Notes: generated by a model from the sequence alone, not told the origin. Counted from the stretch's first letter, positions 46,511-56,519 are shown. The stretch is DNA of 64,000 nt from Streptococcus parasanguinis (GCF_032163505.1 NZ_CP134147.1:1392501-1456500), one strand, 5' to 3'. Made by a program: numbers and translations.

Positions 46511-47863
46511 TTATTCTTCCTCTTCTGTATCCCAGTCGTCTTTAATAGCGTCTTTGTCGTACGGCAAGACAATGGTAAAGGTAGATCCCTTGCCATATTC
46601 ACTCTTGGCCCAAATAAAGCCTTTGTGTTGCTTCACGATCTCCTTAGCAATGGCTAAGCCTAGACCAGTCCCACCTTGGGCCCGGCTACGCGCCTTATCC
46701 ACTCGGTAAAAGCGATCAAAAATGCGTGGCAAGTCTTTCTTTGGAATCCCCAAGCCCTCATCTGAGATGGAGATAATCAACTGGGCATCTGTCGTTTTCA
46801 TCCCTACCTTGATCTTTCCACCATCAGGTGAGTACTTGATGGCATTGTTCAAGATATTGTCGATTACCTGGGTCATTTTATCCGTATCAATTTCAACCCA
46901 GATCGGGGTGATTGGGTATTCCCGGATCAGTTCATACTTCTTGGTATCTTCTTGCGCTTGACTCTTGATCTTATCAAACCGGTTCAAAATAAAGGTGATA
47001 AAGGCCGTAAAGTTGGTCAACTCGATGTCCAACTGACTGGTTTCATTATCGATTCGTGACAAGCTCAATAGATCTGTGACCATGCGCATCATGCGATTGG
47101 TTTCATTGAGTGAAACTTTGACAAAATCTGGTGCTACCGGCTCTGACAAAGCGCCATCGTCCAGGGCTTCCAGATAGGATTTCACACTGGTCAAGGGAGT
47201 CCGCAATTCATGGCTCACATTAGAGACAAAGAGACGACGTTCCCGCTCTTCCTTGTCCTGCTCTGTCGTATCGTGCAAGACAGCTACCAGACCAGAGATA
47301 AAACCTGACTCACGACGAATCAAGGCAAAGCGCACACGAAGGCTGAGGTACTCCCCGTTTTCATCCTGGGAATCGATGGTTAACTCTGGTACTTCAGTAA
47401 TCAAGCTTCGCAGATCATAGTCATCTCCAAGCGAAAGCAAATCCAGAATACTGGTATTGAGCACCTCATCTGGATTAACATTCAATTGCTTGGCTGCCAT
47501 TTCATTGACCATGATGATCTGACCGCGTCTATTGGTCGCAAGCACCCCATCTGTCATGTAAGAAAGGATACTGGTCAAACGCTTGGTTTCTTGTTCCAAG
47601 TTTTCATGCGTCAGGCGAATAACCTCCGACAGATCATTGATACTATTGGTCATATCCGTCAGTTCTGGACTTCCTTGCATGTCGACCACTTCGGAATAGT
47701 CCCCTGCAATCAGATCCTTAATTTTGGCGTTTAATTGTCTGAGCTTGATATTGTCCCTACGGTTTTCTAGCAAAAGCAAGGCTACCACAATGATAAACCC
47801 AACCGTAATCAGAACAAAGACAAAGTTCGACGACATTACAAATTGTTTTAGTTGATCAATCAT
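46511..47863 (-). CDS. vicK: Sensor histidine kinase VicK (WalK)
   Basis: 450 residues. One membrane helix (about 13-33) and almost no extracellular part, as usual in streptococci. It is followed by HAMP (about 36-88), PAS (about 95-200) and a HisKA with [18 protein letters not shown] (phospho-His near residue 219). The HATPase N box is NNAIKYSP and the G boxes are [10 protein letters not shown] and [12 protein letters not shown]. It phosphorylates VicR to control wall-metabolism genes. Confidence 0.97.
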   Translation of the reverse strand: MIDQLKQFVMSSNFVFVLITVGFIIVVALLLLENRRDNIKLRQLNAKIKDLIAGDYSEVVDMQGSPELTDMTNSINDLSEVIRLTHENLEQETKRLTSILSYMTDGVLATNRRGQIIMVNEMAAKQLNVNPDEVLNTSILDLLSLGDDYDLRSLITEVPELTIDSQDENGEYLSLRVRFALIRRESGFISGLVAVLHDTTEQDKEERERRLFVSNVSHELRTPLTSVKSYLEALDDGALSEPVAPDFVKVSLNETNRMMRMVTDLLSLSRIDNETSQLDIELTNFTAFITFILNRFDKIKSQAQEDTKKYELIREYPITPIWVEIDTDKMTQVIDNILNNAIKYSPDGGKIKVGMKTTDAQLIISISDEGLGIPKKDLPRIFDRFYRVDKARSRAQGGTGLGLAIAKEIVKQHKGFIWAKSEYGKGSTFTIVLPYDKDAIKDDWDTEEEE

Positions 47864-48557
47864 TGTTTCTCATATAATATCCGACACCACGGCGGGTCAA
47901 GATATATTCTGGACGTCCTGGTGTGTCCTCGATTTTTTCACGCAAACGACGAACCGTCACGTCCACTGTCCGAACATCACCAAAGTAATCATAGCCCCAC
48001 ACCGTCTCAAGAAGGTGTTCACGGGTCATCACTTGACCGACATGGGTCGCAAGGTGATAGAGCAATTCAAACTCACGATGGGTCAAGTCCAATTCTTTGT
48101 TGCCTTTTTGAACCAAGAAGGCATCTGGAAGAATGTGAAGATCACCAATGACAATTTCCGTATCGGCCTCATTTTCAAGCTGAGGATCAGCCGCAAACTC
48201 CGAACGACGCAACAAGGCCTTCACACGCGCTTGCAATTCCCGATTAGAGAAGGGTTTGGTCACATAGTCATCCGCACCAATTTCAAGTCCGATAACCTTA
48301 TCAAATTCTGTATCTTTGGCAGAAAGGACAATGATGGGCACATTGCTGGTCTTGCGAATGGTACGCGCCACTTCCAGACCATCAATCTCTGGCAACATCA
48401 AATCTAGAATAATAATATCCGGATTCTCAGCCGCAAAGACTTCCAAAGCTTCCCGGCCATCAAAGGCTGTCAAGACTTCATAGCCCTCTTTTGCCATGTT
48501 AAATTTGATAATATCTGAAATTGGTTTTTCATCATCAACTACTAATATTTTTTTCAT
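47856..48557 (-). CDS. vicR: Response regulator VicR (WalR)
   Basis: 233 residues of the OmpR/PhoB class. The receiver has an acidic pocket [10 protein letters not shown], phospho-acceptor Asp52 in [13 protein letters not shown], and the switch Thr/Lys in LSAKD and VTKPF. The winged-helix C-domain ends with [24 protein letters not shown] sequence. It overlaps vicK by 8 bases. In most streptococci vicR is essential. First gene of vicR-vicK-vicX. Confidence 0.98.
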   Translation of the reverse strand: MKKILVVDDEKPISDIIKFNMAKEGYEVLTAFDGREALEVFAAENPDIIILDLMLPEIDGLEVARTIRKTSNVPIIVLSAKDTEFDKVIGLEIGADDYVTKPFSNRELQARVKALLRRSEFAADPQLENEADTEIVIGDLHILPDAFLVQKGNKELDLTHREFELLYHLATHVGQVMTREHLLETVWGYDYFGDVRTVDVTVRRLREKIEDTPGRPEYILTRRGVGYYMRNND

Positions 48558-48608
48558 CTTACATACCTGTTTCTAATGCTTCTTTTCCTAATCAATCTCT
48601 ATCTTCTT

Positions 48609-48617
48609 ATTATATCA
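48609..48617 (-). promoter_or_regulatory. Extended -10 of the vicRKX operon
   Basis: Minus strand TGA-TATAAT about 50 bases before the vicR ATG; no consensus -35. The 48620-48796 stretch holds a perfect AATCACT/AGTGATT hairpin (48732-48747) and an imperfect AGACCGAGA/TCTCAGTCT one, but no gene. Confidence 0.6.
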
Positions 48618-48796
48618 AACTTATGAAGAAATGTGGAGCCTCAATTGCTGGACTTTCCAATAAGAAAGGGTAAAAAAGACCGAGAAGTTAAAATCTCAGT
48701 CTCAGAAAAAACGAATGATATGTAGAAGATAAAATCACTTGAGTGATTCTAAAAAAAGTTAATTTCCTACTTGCTATAGCTAATAAATCATATTTA

Positions 48797-49060
48797 GAAA
48801 ACTTTCCGTCGTGAGAAAAGTGAGAGTGGGACAGAAATCATAGCCTCTTAATTGTTTTTGGATTGTCGAGCAAGACGCAGTGGTTGAGTGAGCTCTACTA
48901 CGCTGATTTCATCAGCTTTTACAGCCCTACTCAACTGTGCGGAGGTGGGACGACGAAATCGAATTCTAACGAATTACCGATTTCTGTCCCACTCTCACTC
49001 GGGAGTTTTGGAACTTCATAGAAGTTCGCTGACGTTCTTACTCACCTAAGGGAAGGTTTT
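48797..49060. repeat. Structured repeat, copy C (carries the 175-bp element)
   Basis: Outer part matches copies A and B: GAAACTTTCCGTCGTGAGAA on the left and CTCGGGAGTTTTGG then GAAGTTCGCTGACGTT on the right. The second hairpin is partly deleted (about 28 bases missing). The central hairpin seen in A and B is replaced exactly by the 175-bp element at 48822-48996. Confidence 0.8.
48822..48996 (+). repeat. 175-bp multi-hairpin repeat, copy 2
   Basis: Same as copies 1 and 3 over its interior. Its left end, GAGAGTGGGACAGAAATC, is instead the perfect complement of its own right end, GATTTCTGTCCCACTCTC. Copies 1 and 3 begin GAGGCTGGGACAAAAGTC. Confidence 0.9.
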
Positions 49061-49096
49061 TTAGATTGTTTTATCCTTAATCTTTTTATTTTTTCA

Positions 49097-49168
49097 TTAT
49101 TTCTCAACACGTGATTTGTTGGCGATATCTGCTAGGATTGCTGCTACAAACTCATACTGTTTAAACAT
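49097..49168 (-). pseudogene. Degenerate second copy of the thrS 3' end
   Basis: Minus-strand reading [17 protein letters not shown] then stop, against [17 protein letters not shown] at the end of the intact thrS (14 of 17 identical). Many third positions differ, so it is not a recent duplication. No other part of thrS is present. Confidence 0.75.
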
Positions 49169-49169
49169 T

Positions 49170-49206
49170 AAAACGGTATCTACTTTCAGAGGAGATATCG
49201 TTTTTC
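49170..49206. terminator. Hairpin, possible terminator
   Basis: AAAACGGTATCT / AGATATCGTTTT stem with an 11-base loop and a T-run to the right. Adjacent to the thrS remnant; it may once have ended that gene's neighbour. Confidence 0.5.
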
Positions 49207-49290
49207 TTCTTCAGATAAGGAGACAAAAATTTCTTCCTTTCTCTATCTTTTAAATGAATTGATTTCTTCAGAGAAAGAATGTAAAATTTT

Positions 49291-49299
49291 TGATATAAT
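49291..49299 (+). promoter_or_regulatory. Extended -10 of the DUF389 gene
   Basis: TGA-TATAAT about 140 bases before ATG 49442, implying a long leader; no gene or clear structure was seen in it. Confidence 0.5.
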
Positions 49300-49441
49300 A
49301 TGCAGGATGGACTGATGGATATTTAAAAGATAATGTTCAAAAGAATCACAGGTAAGAATTAAAAACATGTCAGTTTGGACAGAAGTCTCTCTACCATCAT
49401 CCATGCAGAAACAAGATTATATGAAATAAAAGGAGTAACCA

Positions 49442-50491
49442 ATGTCCGGAAACTATTCAACACGTGAATTCCGCGAGAAACTATATGATGACCTTCATGT
49501 TCGATTAAGAGATACAGTGATTTTGATGTGTTCGATTTTTATTGCCTCTATAGGTCTAAATATGAATTCAACAGCTGTCATTATTGGAGCCATGCTGATT
49601 TCCCCTCTTATGACACCGATTATTGGACTGGGGTTTGGTTTAGCTATTTTTGATACGCGTTTAATCAAGCAATCTCTAGGGGTTTTATTTACTCAAGTAT
49701 TGGTCAGTTTGCTTGTCTCGACTCTATATTTCTGGATTTCTCCCTTATCTTATGCAAGTAGCGAATTGATTGCACGAACCTCTCCAACCATTTGGGATGT
49801 TCTCATTGCTATTGCGGGTGGGATAGCAGGTGTCATTGGTTCAAGAAAAAAAGAAGCAAACAATATCGTGCCAGGAGTAGCTATTGCAACAGCTCTGATG
49901 CCACCTATCTGCACTGCAGGCTATGGTTTAGCTAATGGAAATGTACGATTTTTATTTGGGGCTCTCTATCTTTTCTTGATCAACTGTGTCTTTATCATGC
50001 TAATCAATATTGTTGGAACAAGAATTATGATGAGACAATCTCCCTTAAGTTCATTTAAAGAGCTAAACATGAAAATGAGAATTGGGTTGATCTCCTTGAT
50101 TGTATTATTGGTTCTTCCAGCCAGCTATTCAGCAGTCACTCTGACGATGGATCAAGCACGAAAAGAAGGGATCAAACAGTTTGTAGGAAAAGAGTTTGCC
50201 AATCATACGATCATTAATCAAGTCTACAAGTCAAGGAATAATGAATTGGTCTTGACAGTTGTTGGAGATCCGATTTCAGAAGAAGAATTAGAAACCATTC
50301 GCCAAAAACAAGACTCTTACGGTATTCAATCTGTTCAATTGAAAGTCAATCAAGTCCATAATTCGACAAAATTAGACAGTGAGACGACCAAGGAATTTTA
50401 CGAAAACATTGACAAGTATATCGATCAAAAACTCTCTGAAAAAGATTCACAAAACGATCTCGTAAAAGAAAATGAAGCAGACAAGGACTGA
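49442..50491 (+). CDS. DUF389 (TIGR00341-like) membrane protein
   Basis: 349 residues. Six or seven hydrophobic segments between residues 25 and 240 carry the DUF389 signatures NSTAVIIGAMLISPLMTPI and GVAIATALMPPICTAGYGLA. A C-terminal extracytoplasmic or cytoplasmic domain (about 245-349) is charged. AAAGGAG precedes the ATG. The family is widespread and of unknown function. The gene sits alone between a thrS 3'-end remnant and the intact thrS. Confidence 0.9.
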   Translation: MSGNYSTREFREKLYDDLHVRLRDTVILMCSIFIASIGLNMNSTAVIIGAMLISPLMTPIIGLGFGLAIFDTRLIKQSLGVLFTQVLVSLLVSTLYFWISPLSYASSELIARTSPTIWDVLIAIAGGIAGVIGSRKKEANNIVPGVAIATALMPPICTAGYGLANGNVRFLFGALYLFLINCVFIMLINIVGTRIMMRQSPLSSFKELNMKMRIGLISLIVLLVLPASYSAVTLTMDQARKEGIKQFVGKEFANHTIINQVYKSRNNELVLTVVGDPISEEELETIRQKQDSYGIQSVQLKVNQVHNSTKLDSETTKEFYENIDKYIDQKLSEKDSQNDLVKENEADKD

Positions 50492-50635
50492 GGATAGTCA
50501 ACTTATCTAACTCATGGAAGCAAATCTTGGGAGGATATCCTATATCCAAAAGTTAATGGATAGAAAGGATTGTTGATGAGGATACTATTTGTGGTGGTTT
50601 GACCGATCACTACTGGCTCAGGTGAAACAAAATAG

Positions 50636-50668
50636 AAAAAGCAACAACTGAAATAGTTGTTGCTTTTT
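50636..50668. terminator. Bidirectional terminator between the DUF389 gene and thrS
   Basis: AAAAAGCAACAACT / AGTTGTTGCTTTTT, 14-bp perfect stem with a 5-base loop. Confidence 0.9.
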
Positions 50669-50702
50669 CTTACTAATAAATATTTTTCAGACTGTGATCG
50701 TT

Positions 50703-52646
50703 TTATTTCTCAACACGGGATTTATTGGCAATATCTGTAAGAATTAATTCTACAAATGCATCCACTGACATGGTTTCTGTTTCTTTTTGGCCATAACGAC
50801 GTACGTTTACAGCCTTGTCTTCCATTTCCTTGTCACCAACAATCAATTGGTAAGGAATTTTTTGAGTTTGTGAAGCACGGATCTTGAACTGCATTTTTTC
50901 ATTGCGTTCATCCACATCGGCACGAACACCACGGTCACGAAGTTTCTTCGCCACTTCCCAAGCATAGTCCACGTGTTTTTCGTTCGATACTGGGATGAGG
51001 GTTACTTGGTGTGGCGCAAGCCAGGTTGGGAAGGCACCCTTGTAGTTTTCAATCAAGATCGCTGTGAAGCGTTCCATGGTTGAGATAACCCCACGGTGGA
51101 TCATGACTGGACGGTGTTCTTCCCCGTCTGCTCCAATGTAATGAAGATCAAAGCGTTCTGGAAGCAAGAAGTCCAATTGAATGGTAGATAGGGTTTCTTC
51201 TTTACCAAGAGCTGTTTTCACTTGGATATCCAATTTTGGTCCGTAGAAGGCTGCTTCCCCTTCAGCTTCATAGTACTCAACACCCATATCATCAACGGCT
51301 GCTTTCAACATGCGTTGAGCATTTTCCCACATTTCATCGTTATCAAAGTATTTGTGTTTGTCTTCAGGATCACGGTAAGACAAGCGGAAACGGTAATCTA
51401 TCAAGTTAAAGTCTTCATACACATCGATGATCAATTGAAGGATCTTCTTGAATTCTTCCTCGATTTGTTCTGGAGCCACAAAGGTATGACCATCATTCAG
51501 AGACATTTCACGCACACGTTGAAGTCCTGTAAGGGCACCAGATTTTTCATAACGGTGCATCATACCGATTTCAGCGATACGGATTGGCAATTCGCGGTAA
51601 GAGTGCACATGGTGTTTGTAAACTTCGATGTGGTGAGGACAGTTCATTGGACGAAGAACAAATTCTTCTCCATCCCCCATATCCATTGGTGGGAACATGT
51701 CTTCACGGTAGTGATCCCAGTGACCTGAAGTCTTATAAAGTTCTACAGAAGCAATTGGTGGAGTGTAGACGTGTTGGTAGCCTGCTGCGACTTCTTTATC
51801 AACGATGTAGCGTTCCAACTCACGACGGATCGTCGCACCGTTTGGCAACCAGAATGGAAGTCCTTGACCAACTTCTTGAGAAATCATGAACAAATCAAGT
51901 TCTTTTCCAAGTTTACGATGGTCACGTTCCTTGGCTTCTTCACGCATTTGAAGGTAGTTCTTCAAATCTTTCTTGTCAAACCAAGCAGTACCGTAGATCC
52001 GTTGCATCATCGCATTGTCGCTATTACCACGCCAGTAAGCACCAGCAACGTTAAGAAGGTGGAAGATTTGGATACGACCAGTTGATGGGACGTGTGGGCC
52101 ACGGCAAAGGTCCACGTATTCACCTTGACGGTAGATGGTCAAACCACCTTCATCTTCAGAGTGTTCTTCGATCAATTCCAATTTGTATGGATCATTTTTG
52201 AAGATTTCACGCGCTTCATCCTTGGTCACTTCTTCACGAATAGATGGGAAGTTTTCTTTCACGATTTTCTTCATTTCTTCTTCAATACGAGGAAGGTCTT
52301 CGTTAGAGATTTGACCCGCTTGGTTGTCTGTATCGTAGTAGAAACCATCTTCGATCGCTGGACCGACACCCAAGTGGATATCTGGGAAGAGGCGACGAGC
52401 TGCTTGGGCAAACAAGTGTGCCGCTGAGTGACGCAAGATTGGAAGAGCATCTTCGTGATCAGGTGTCACGATTTCAATGCTTCCGTCTTCAGTGATGGCA
52501 CGAGTTGTGTCAATTAATTTGCCATTGAATTTACCAGCAAGGGCTTTTTTAGCCAAAGAATTGCTGATAGATTGGGCAATTTCAAAAGTAGTAACGCCAG
52601 ATTCGAATTCACGAACAGCGCCATCTGGGAAAGTAATCTTAATCAT
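50703..52646 (-). CDS. thrS: Threonyl-tRNA synthetase
   Basis: 647 residues. Domains in order: TGS (1-62), second additional domain with the [13 protein letters not shown] editing motif (about 72-85), class II catalytic core, and anticodon-binding domain ([13 protein letters not shown] onward). The core has [14 protein letters not shown] zinc/substrate residues ([15 protein letters not shown]), motif 2 [19 protein letters not shown] and motif 3 [17 protein letters not shown]. Expression is controlled by an upstream T-box. Confidence 0.98.
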   Translation of the reverse strand: MIKITFPDGAVREFESGVTTFEIAQSISNSLAKKALAGKFNGKLIDTTRAITEDGSIEIVTPDHEDALPILRHSAAHLFAQAARRLFPDIHLGVGPAIEDGFYYDTDNQAGQISNEDLPRIEEEMKKIVKENFPSIREEVTKDEAREIFKNDPYKLELIEEHSEDEGGLTIYRQGEYVDLCRGPHVPSTGRIQIFHLLNVAGAYWRGNSDNAMMQRIYGTAWFDKKDLKNYLQMREEAKERDHRKLGKELDLFMISQEVGQGLPFWLPNGATIRRELERYIVDKEVAAGYQHVYTPPIASVELYKTSGHWDHYREDMFPPMDMGDGEEFVLRPMNCPHHIEVYKHHVHSYRELPIRIAEIGMMHRYEKSGALTGLQRVREMSLNDGHTFVAPEQIEEEFKKILQLIIDVYEDFNLIDYRFRLSYRDPEDKHKYFDNDEMWENAQRMLKAAVDDMGVEYYEAEGEAAFYGPKLDIQVKTALGKEETLSTIQLDFLLPERFDLHYIGADGEEHRPVMIHRGVISTMERFTAILIENYKGAFPTWLAPHQVTLIPVSNEKHVDYAWEVAKKLRDRGVRADVDERNEKMQFKIRASQTQKIPYQLIVGDKEMEDKAVNVRRYGQKETETMSVDAFVELILTDIANKSRVEK

Positions 52647-52742
52647 GATTTTCTCCTTATAAAGTTTTTAGTAGCTAAATGGGTGGGAGGTGTCTTTGAA
52701 CATTGGAATCGTCACTCCTTTTGATGTCTTCATTAAGAAATC

Positions 52743-52956
52743 AAAAAAGCGACCTCCTCGAAAGGACGTCGCAACGTGGTTCCACCTTCATTTATGTTCC
52801 TCAAAAAAGAGGGACACCTCTGATTGGCTCTAACGTAGCCACCGTTTTATGTTTACATAAAAGAATCACGAGTAGTCCCAAACCTATCCTCTACGCGATT
52901 TCCAGCCCCACGCGCTCTCTATCAGATTTCCTAGATTTGATATGTCTCTGTCAGTT
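52743..52956 (-). promoter_or_regulatory. T-box riboswitch of thrS
   Basis: On the minus strand the T-box sequence AAGGTGGAACCACG (52775-52788) precedes a terminator stem GCGACGTCC/GGAGGTCGC with TTTTTT (52743-52772). Further upstream is the long Stem I region, in which GGGACTACTCGTG supplies a plausible ACU threonine specifier. Uncharged tRNA(Thr) would stabilise the antiterminator and switch on thrS. The leader is about 300 nt. Confidence 0.9.
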
Positions 52957-52984
52957 ATTATAGCACGATTGAAAAATTTTGCAA
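52957..52984 (-). promoter_or_regulatory. thrS promoter
   Basis: Minus strand TTGCAA, 16-base spacer, TGC-TATAAT extended -10. Confidence 0.8.
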
Positions 52985-52999
52985 GAAAAAGTTTCGTTT

Positions 53000-54322
53000 T
53001 CAATCAAAGAAATGCGTGATTTTACGGATTTTCTTCACTTGTTTTACCGAAGCCTTCATCATCTTCACAGATCCATTGACCGGAAGAGCAATCACCTTGG
53101 TCGGGATTTTCACAATGGTCTTAGACATCCGCTTAACCCGACTTTGCTCAGGATTCAAATCATTTGAAAAGTCTTTCGAGATGATTTTATCCAGGTAAAA
53201 TTCGTAGACCCGACGACCAAAGGTTGCTGCAGAAATATCATCAATCTTTTCTGCCCACTTGGTCTCATCGATTGCAGGCATCTCGTCAATCGCTTCAAGA
53301 ATCGCTTGTGCCAGATCGCTCTCTTCATAAAAGAGCTTTCCAAACATAGGGTCATCAATCACATGATCGAGATAAGGATTGCCATGAGCGATGATCGGGG
53401 TACCACTTGCAATACTCTCTAAATAAGTCAACCCTTGCGTCTCACTCGTTGAAGCTGAAATAAAGAAGTCAGCCGCTTTATAGTAGAGAGCTGTCTCATT
53501 TGGTGGGATCATCCCTGTAAAGACAACCGCATCTGAAATCCCCAGTTTCGCCGCTTGTTTTTTCAAATCATCCAAATAAGGACCATCTCCAGCCACGATC
53601 AACTTAACTTTTGGATTGACCTTGAGGACATCTGGAAGGGCCGCAATAACAGCCTGAATATTCTTTTCATAAGAAACCCGCGACAGGCTCAATAAAAGCG
53701 TTTCATCTTCTGCGACTTCATATTTTTCACGAAGAGCTGCTGTCTCTGTCGGAGTGATTTCCGGTCGGTCAAACTTGGCCAAATCAATCCCTGTCGGAAT
53801 AATACGTTTTTCTGCCTTGACCTTGTACTTTTGGAGCAAGTCATAGACGATCTCACTTGGACAGATCACGCCATCCAGATCATTCATATAACTTCTCACA
53901 ATGTATTTGACCATACTTGGGCGAATGACCATACCTCTGGCAATATAGCGGACATAATCCTCATACTGGGTATGGTAGGTATGAATGACTGGAATCCGCA
54001 ACTCGCGTCCAATCCACACTCCCAAAAGGCCCAGTGAAAACTCAGTCTGGGTATGGATAATATCCAGCTGGTATTGCTTGGCAATGGCAAGCGCCTTTGA
54101 GAAGCCACGATAAGCAACGCGGCGGTCCTTAAAGGCGAAGAAAGGCACACTTGGAATCCGAATGATCTGCCAATCTTCATAGCGGTTGACATCTTTATCC
54201 GTTGTCGTAAAGATAAAGACCGTGTGACCCAATTTTTCTAATTCTGTTTTGAGCGTCCGAATACTGGTCGCCACTCCCGAAACTTGCGGGAAATAGGTAT
54301 CTGTAAATAACCCTACACGCAT
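53000..54322 (-). CDS. Glycolipid synthase (1,2-diacylglycerol 3-glucosyltransferase-like)
   Basis: 440 residues, GT-B fold, GT4 family. The N-domain starts MRVGLFTDTYFPQVSGVATS and the donor-binding half has the EX7E region STSETQGLTYLESIASGTPI (about residues 300-318). It matches the pneumococcal enzyme (SP_1076 type) that makes monoglucosyl-diacylglycerol, the first membrane glycolipid and a lipoteichoic-acid anchor. A basic amphipathic C-terminus (SRVKRMSKTIVKIPTKV) suits membrane contact. It begins 1 base after the stop of the cpoA-like gene. No terminator follows, so transcripts may read into the thrS leader. Confidence 0.88.
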   Translation of the reverse strand: MRVGLFTDTYFPQVSGVATSIRTLKTELEKLGHTVFIFTTTDKDVNRYEDWQIIRIPSVPFFAFKDRRVAYRGFSKALAIAKQYQLDIIHTQTEFSLGLLGVWIGRELRIPVIHTYHTQYEDYVRYIARGMVIRPSMVKYIVRSYMNDLDGVICPSEIVYDLLQKYKVKAEKRIIPTGIDLAKFDRPEITPTETAALREKYEVAEDETLLLSLSRVSYEKNIQAVIAALPDVLKVNPKVKLIVAGDGPYLDDLKKQAAKLGISDAVVFTGMIPPNETALYYKAADFFISASTSETQGLTYLESIASGTPIIAHGNPYLDHVIDDPMFGKLFYEESDLAQAILEAIDEMPAIDETKWAEKIDDISAATFGRRVYEFYLDKIISKDFSNDLNPEQSRVKRMSKTIVKIPTKVIALPVNGSVKMMKASVKQVKKIRKITHFFD

Positions 54323-54323
54323 C

Positions 54324-55322
54324 TTACATCTCCAAAACTGTTTGATAGGCTTCGACCAATTGATAAGCCACTAAGTCAATCGAACGACTTTCAGCGACCT
54401 TGTAGCCTGCCTCCCGCTTGTCTACTTGACCGTTCAAGACCTTGTTCAAGGAATCCACAAATTCATCAACATTATGGCACAATTCAGAGGACGTCTCGTC
54501 AATCCAACCATTGTATACTGGAATATCCCGCAAGACCGTGTGCTGATGACTGGCCAAGGCTTCCAAAACAACGATTCCTTCTGTTTCTTCATAAGATGGG
54601 AAGAAGAAAGCATCTGAACCCGTCATGGCCCCTTGGAAGACTGCTCCCTTGAAGTAGCCAGGGAATTCCACATTACTAGGATGATCCTTTTCCACGATAC
54701 GACGAATCTTACGCGGAATGATCCATTTGTTGATAGAACCTAGCCAGATAAAGCGCACATCCGGCATGCGACGGGCCACTTCTACGAAATCTTCAATCCC
54801 TTTGCGTTTAAAATAAAGCCCTGCACAGATGACAACCTTTTGGCCTTCTTGGATATTAAAATGCTTGCGAAAGACCTCTTCTTTTTTCGGATCCTTCTTG
54901 TATTTTTCTAAATCAATTCCATTGGAAACCGCGATAATCGGTGTGGTCACCCCATAAGACTGAATCAGGTGTTTAGAATATTCAGATGGCGTGATCACAT
55001 AGTCTGCCTTTTGGTACATGTGAGCCAAATACTTCCCAAACAAGGGCGCAAAAAAGTTAGACCCGATAAAGGAATTTTCAAAATCCTCACGGGTTGAATG
55101 GCCATGCATGATGACTTTCTTTCCACGACGCTTTGCTGCATGGAGCAAAAGGAAACTCCGTGGGCCATAGGTATTGATATGCACCACATCATAATCTCCT
55201 AAAATATCTGTCGTATACGGAATCCCAGCCAAATCCAGCGCATGCATTTGATGCTGCAAGGCTCGACCAATTCCTGATTTTTGTAAGACGGATTTTCCTT
55301 CTAAATACAGTAAAACTTTCAT
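54324..55322 (-). CDS. cpoA: CpoA-like galactosyltransferase for the second glycolipid sugar
   Basis: Start MKVLLYLEGKSVLQKSGIGR (55322) gives 332 residues, GT4 family. Landmarks are VHINTYGPRSFLLL, IIAVSNGIDLEKY and the EX7E motif EETEGIVVLEALAS (about residues 250-263). CpoA adds galactose to monoglucosyl-diacylglycerol; mutants in pneumococcus have altered beta-lactam susceptibility. The ATG is only seven bases after TATAAT, so its mRNA may be leaderless; the AGAGGG between them is too close to act as a normal ribosome-binding site. Confidence 0.86.
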   Translation of the reverse strand: MKVLLYLEGKSVLQKSGIGRALQHQMHALDLAGIPYTTDILGDYDVVHINTYGPRSFLLLHAAKRRGKKVIMHGHSTREDFENSFIGSNFFAPLFGKYLAHMYQKADYVITPSEYSKHLIQSYGVTTPIIAVSNGIDLEKYKKDPKKEEVFRKHFNIQEGQKVVICAGLYFKRKGIEDFVEVARRMPDVRFIWLGSINKWIIPRKIRRIVEKDHPSNVEFPGYFKGAVFQGAMTGSDAFFFPSYEETEGIVVLEALASHQHTVLRDIPVYNGWIDETSSELCHNVDEFVDSLNKVLNGQVDKREAGYKVAESRSIDLVAYQLVEAYQTVLEM

Positions 55323-55329
55323 ACCCTCT

Positions 55330-55358
55330 ATTATACCGAAATAAAGAGTGCCCAGCAA
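55330..55358 (-). promoter_or_regulatory. Promoter of cpoA-like operon, possibly leaderless
   Basis: Minus strand TTGCTG, 17-base spacer, TATAAT, then AGAGGGT and ATG. Confidence 0.65.
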
Positions 55359-55379
55359 GTCTCTACCTATTTGCAGTAT

Positions 55380-55415
55380 AAAAAAGAGGCTAGAACAGTT
55401 CTGTTCTAGCCTCTT
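55380..55415 (-). terminator. Intrinsic terminator of ccpA
   Basis: AGAGGCTAGAACAG-AA-CTGTTCTAGCCTCT, 14-bp stem, with TTTTTATA on the minus strand. A second inverted repeat (TAGTAGAC/GTCTACTA, 55418-55460) lies between it and the stop codon. Confidence 0.85.
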
Positions 55416-55463
55416 AGACTAGTAGACACGTCTTCCCATGTCGAGACTCTAGTCTACTAATCC

Positions 55464-56468
55464 TTATTTTTTGGTCGTTCCACGTTGGTTGATCGTATGA
55501 GACAACAGTACTTCGCGTTCTTCCAACTCTTCTTTGTGCATGATCTTGGTCAACATGCGCATACTGATCGCACCAAGGTCATACAAAGGTTGGCCAATCG
55601 TTGATAGATTTGGACGCGTATAACGAGTTACTTGTGAATCATCACTGGTGATAATTTCAAAGTCTTCTGGTACCTTGATCCCCTTATCAGACAAGCCGTT
55701 CAAGAGACCTGCAGCCAATTCATCCCCTGTTACAAAGGCAGCTGTTGCTTTGGATGCAATGATGCGTTCTGCCAAGTTATAACCTTCATCGTACCGGTAC
55801 TTGGATTCAAACACAAGTCCTTCGCTATAACTCAATTTTTTCACTTTCAAAGCTTCTTTGTAGCCTGTCAAACGAATTTTTCCATTGATATCATCCACCA
55901 ATGGGCCACTTACAAAAGCAATTCTCTTGTTGTGTTTTGCCAACTGTGTAACAGCATCAACGGTTGCTTGCTTGTAGTCGATATTGACACTTGGTAATTG
56001 GTGTTCAACATCCACTGTCCCAGCAAGGACAACTGGCGTCCGAGAGCGTGAAAATTCTGAGCGAATCTTTTCAGTCAAGTGATAACCCATGAAAATGATC
56101 CCATCCACTTGTTTTGAAAAGAGGTTGTTTACCACTGAAACTTCTTTGTCATCGTCTTCATCACTATTTGCAAGAACAATATTGTACTTGTACATTTCAG
56201 CAATGTCATCGATCCCCTTAGCCAATGTAGAGAAATAGCTATTCGTGATGTTTGGAATCACAACACCGACTGTTGTTGTTTTCTTGCTAGCAAGACCACG
56301 CGCAACAGCATTTGGACGGTAATCCAAGCGTTCGATCACTTCTAAAACTTTTTTACGTGTATTTTCTTTAACGTTTTTATTCCCATTTACTACACGACTA
56401 ACGGTTGCCATTGAAACCCCTGCTTCACGGGCGACATCATAAATTGTTACTGTATCGTCTGTATTCAT
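55464..56468 (-). CDS. ccpA: Catabolite control protein A
   Basis: Start MNTDDTVTIYDVAREAGVSM (56468, AAAGGA upstream), 334 residues. LacI/GalR family: helix-turn-helix IYDVAREAGVSMATVSRVVNGN (residues 8-29), hinge helix PNAVARGLASK, and a periplasmic-binding-like core for HPr-Ser46-P. It is the master regulator of carbon catabolite control; its corepressor is generated by HprK (26245-27177). A cre site covers its own promoter. Divergent from pepQ, as in many lactic acid bacteria. Confidence 0.97.
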   Translation of the reverse strand: MNTDDTVTIYDVAREAGVSMATVSRVVNGNKNVKENTRKKVLEVIERLDYRPNAVARGLASKKTTTVGVVIPNITNSYFSTLAKGIDDIAEMYKYNIVLANSDEDDDKEVSVVNNLFSKQVDGIIFMGYHLTEKIRSEFSRSRTPVVLAGTVDVEHQLPSVNIDYKQATVDAVTQLAKHNKRIAFVSGPLVDDINGKIRLTGYKEALKVKKLSYSEGLVFESKYRYDEGYNLAERIIASKATAAFVTGDELAAGLLNGLSDKGIKVPEDFEIITSDDSQVTRYTRPNLSTIGQPLYDLGAISMRMLTKIMHKEELEEREVLLSHTINQRGTTKK

Positions 56469-56519
56469 AAGATTTCCTTTCATTGTTGAAAATTTCGTTT
56501 TCACTCTCTAATTAATCCT

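Noticed and set aside
51222..52427. Plus-strand ORFs of 100-168 codons opposite thrS
   Set aside because: Shadow frames of a certain gene, with no start signals or recognisable product.
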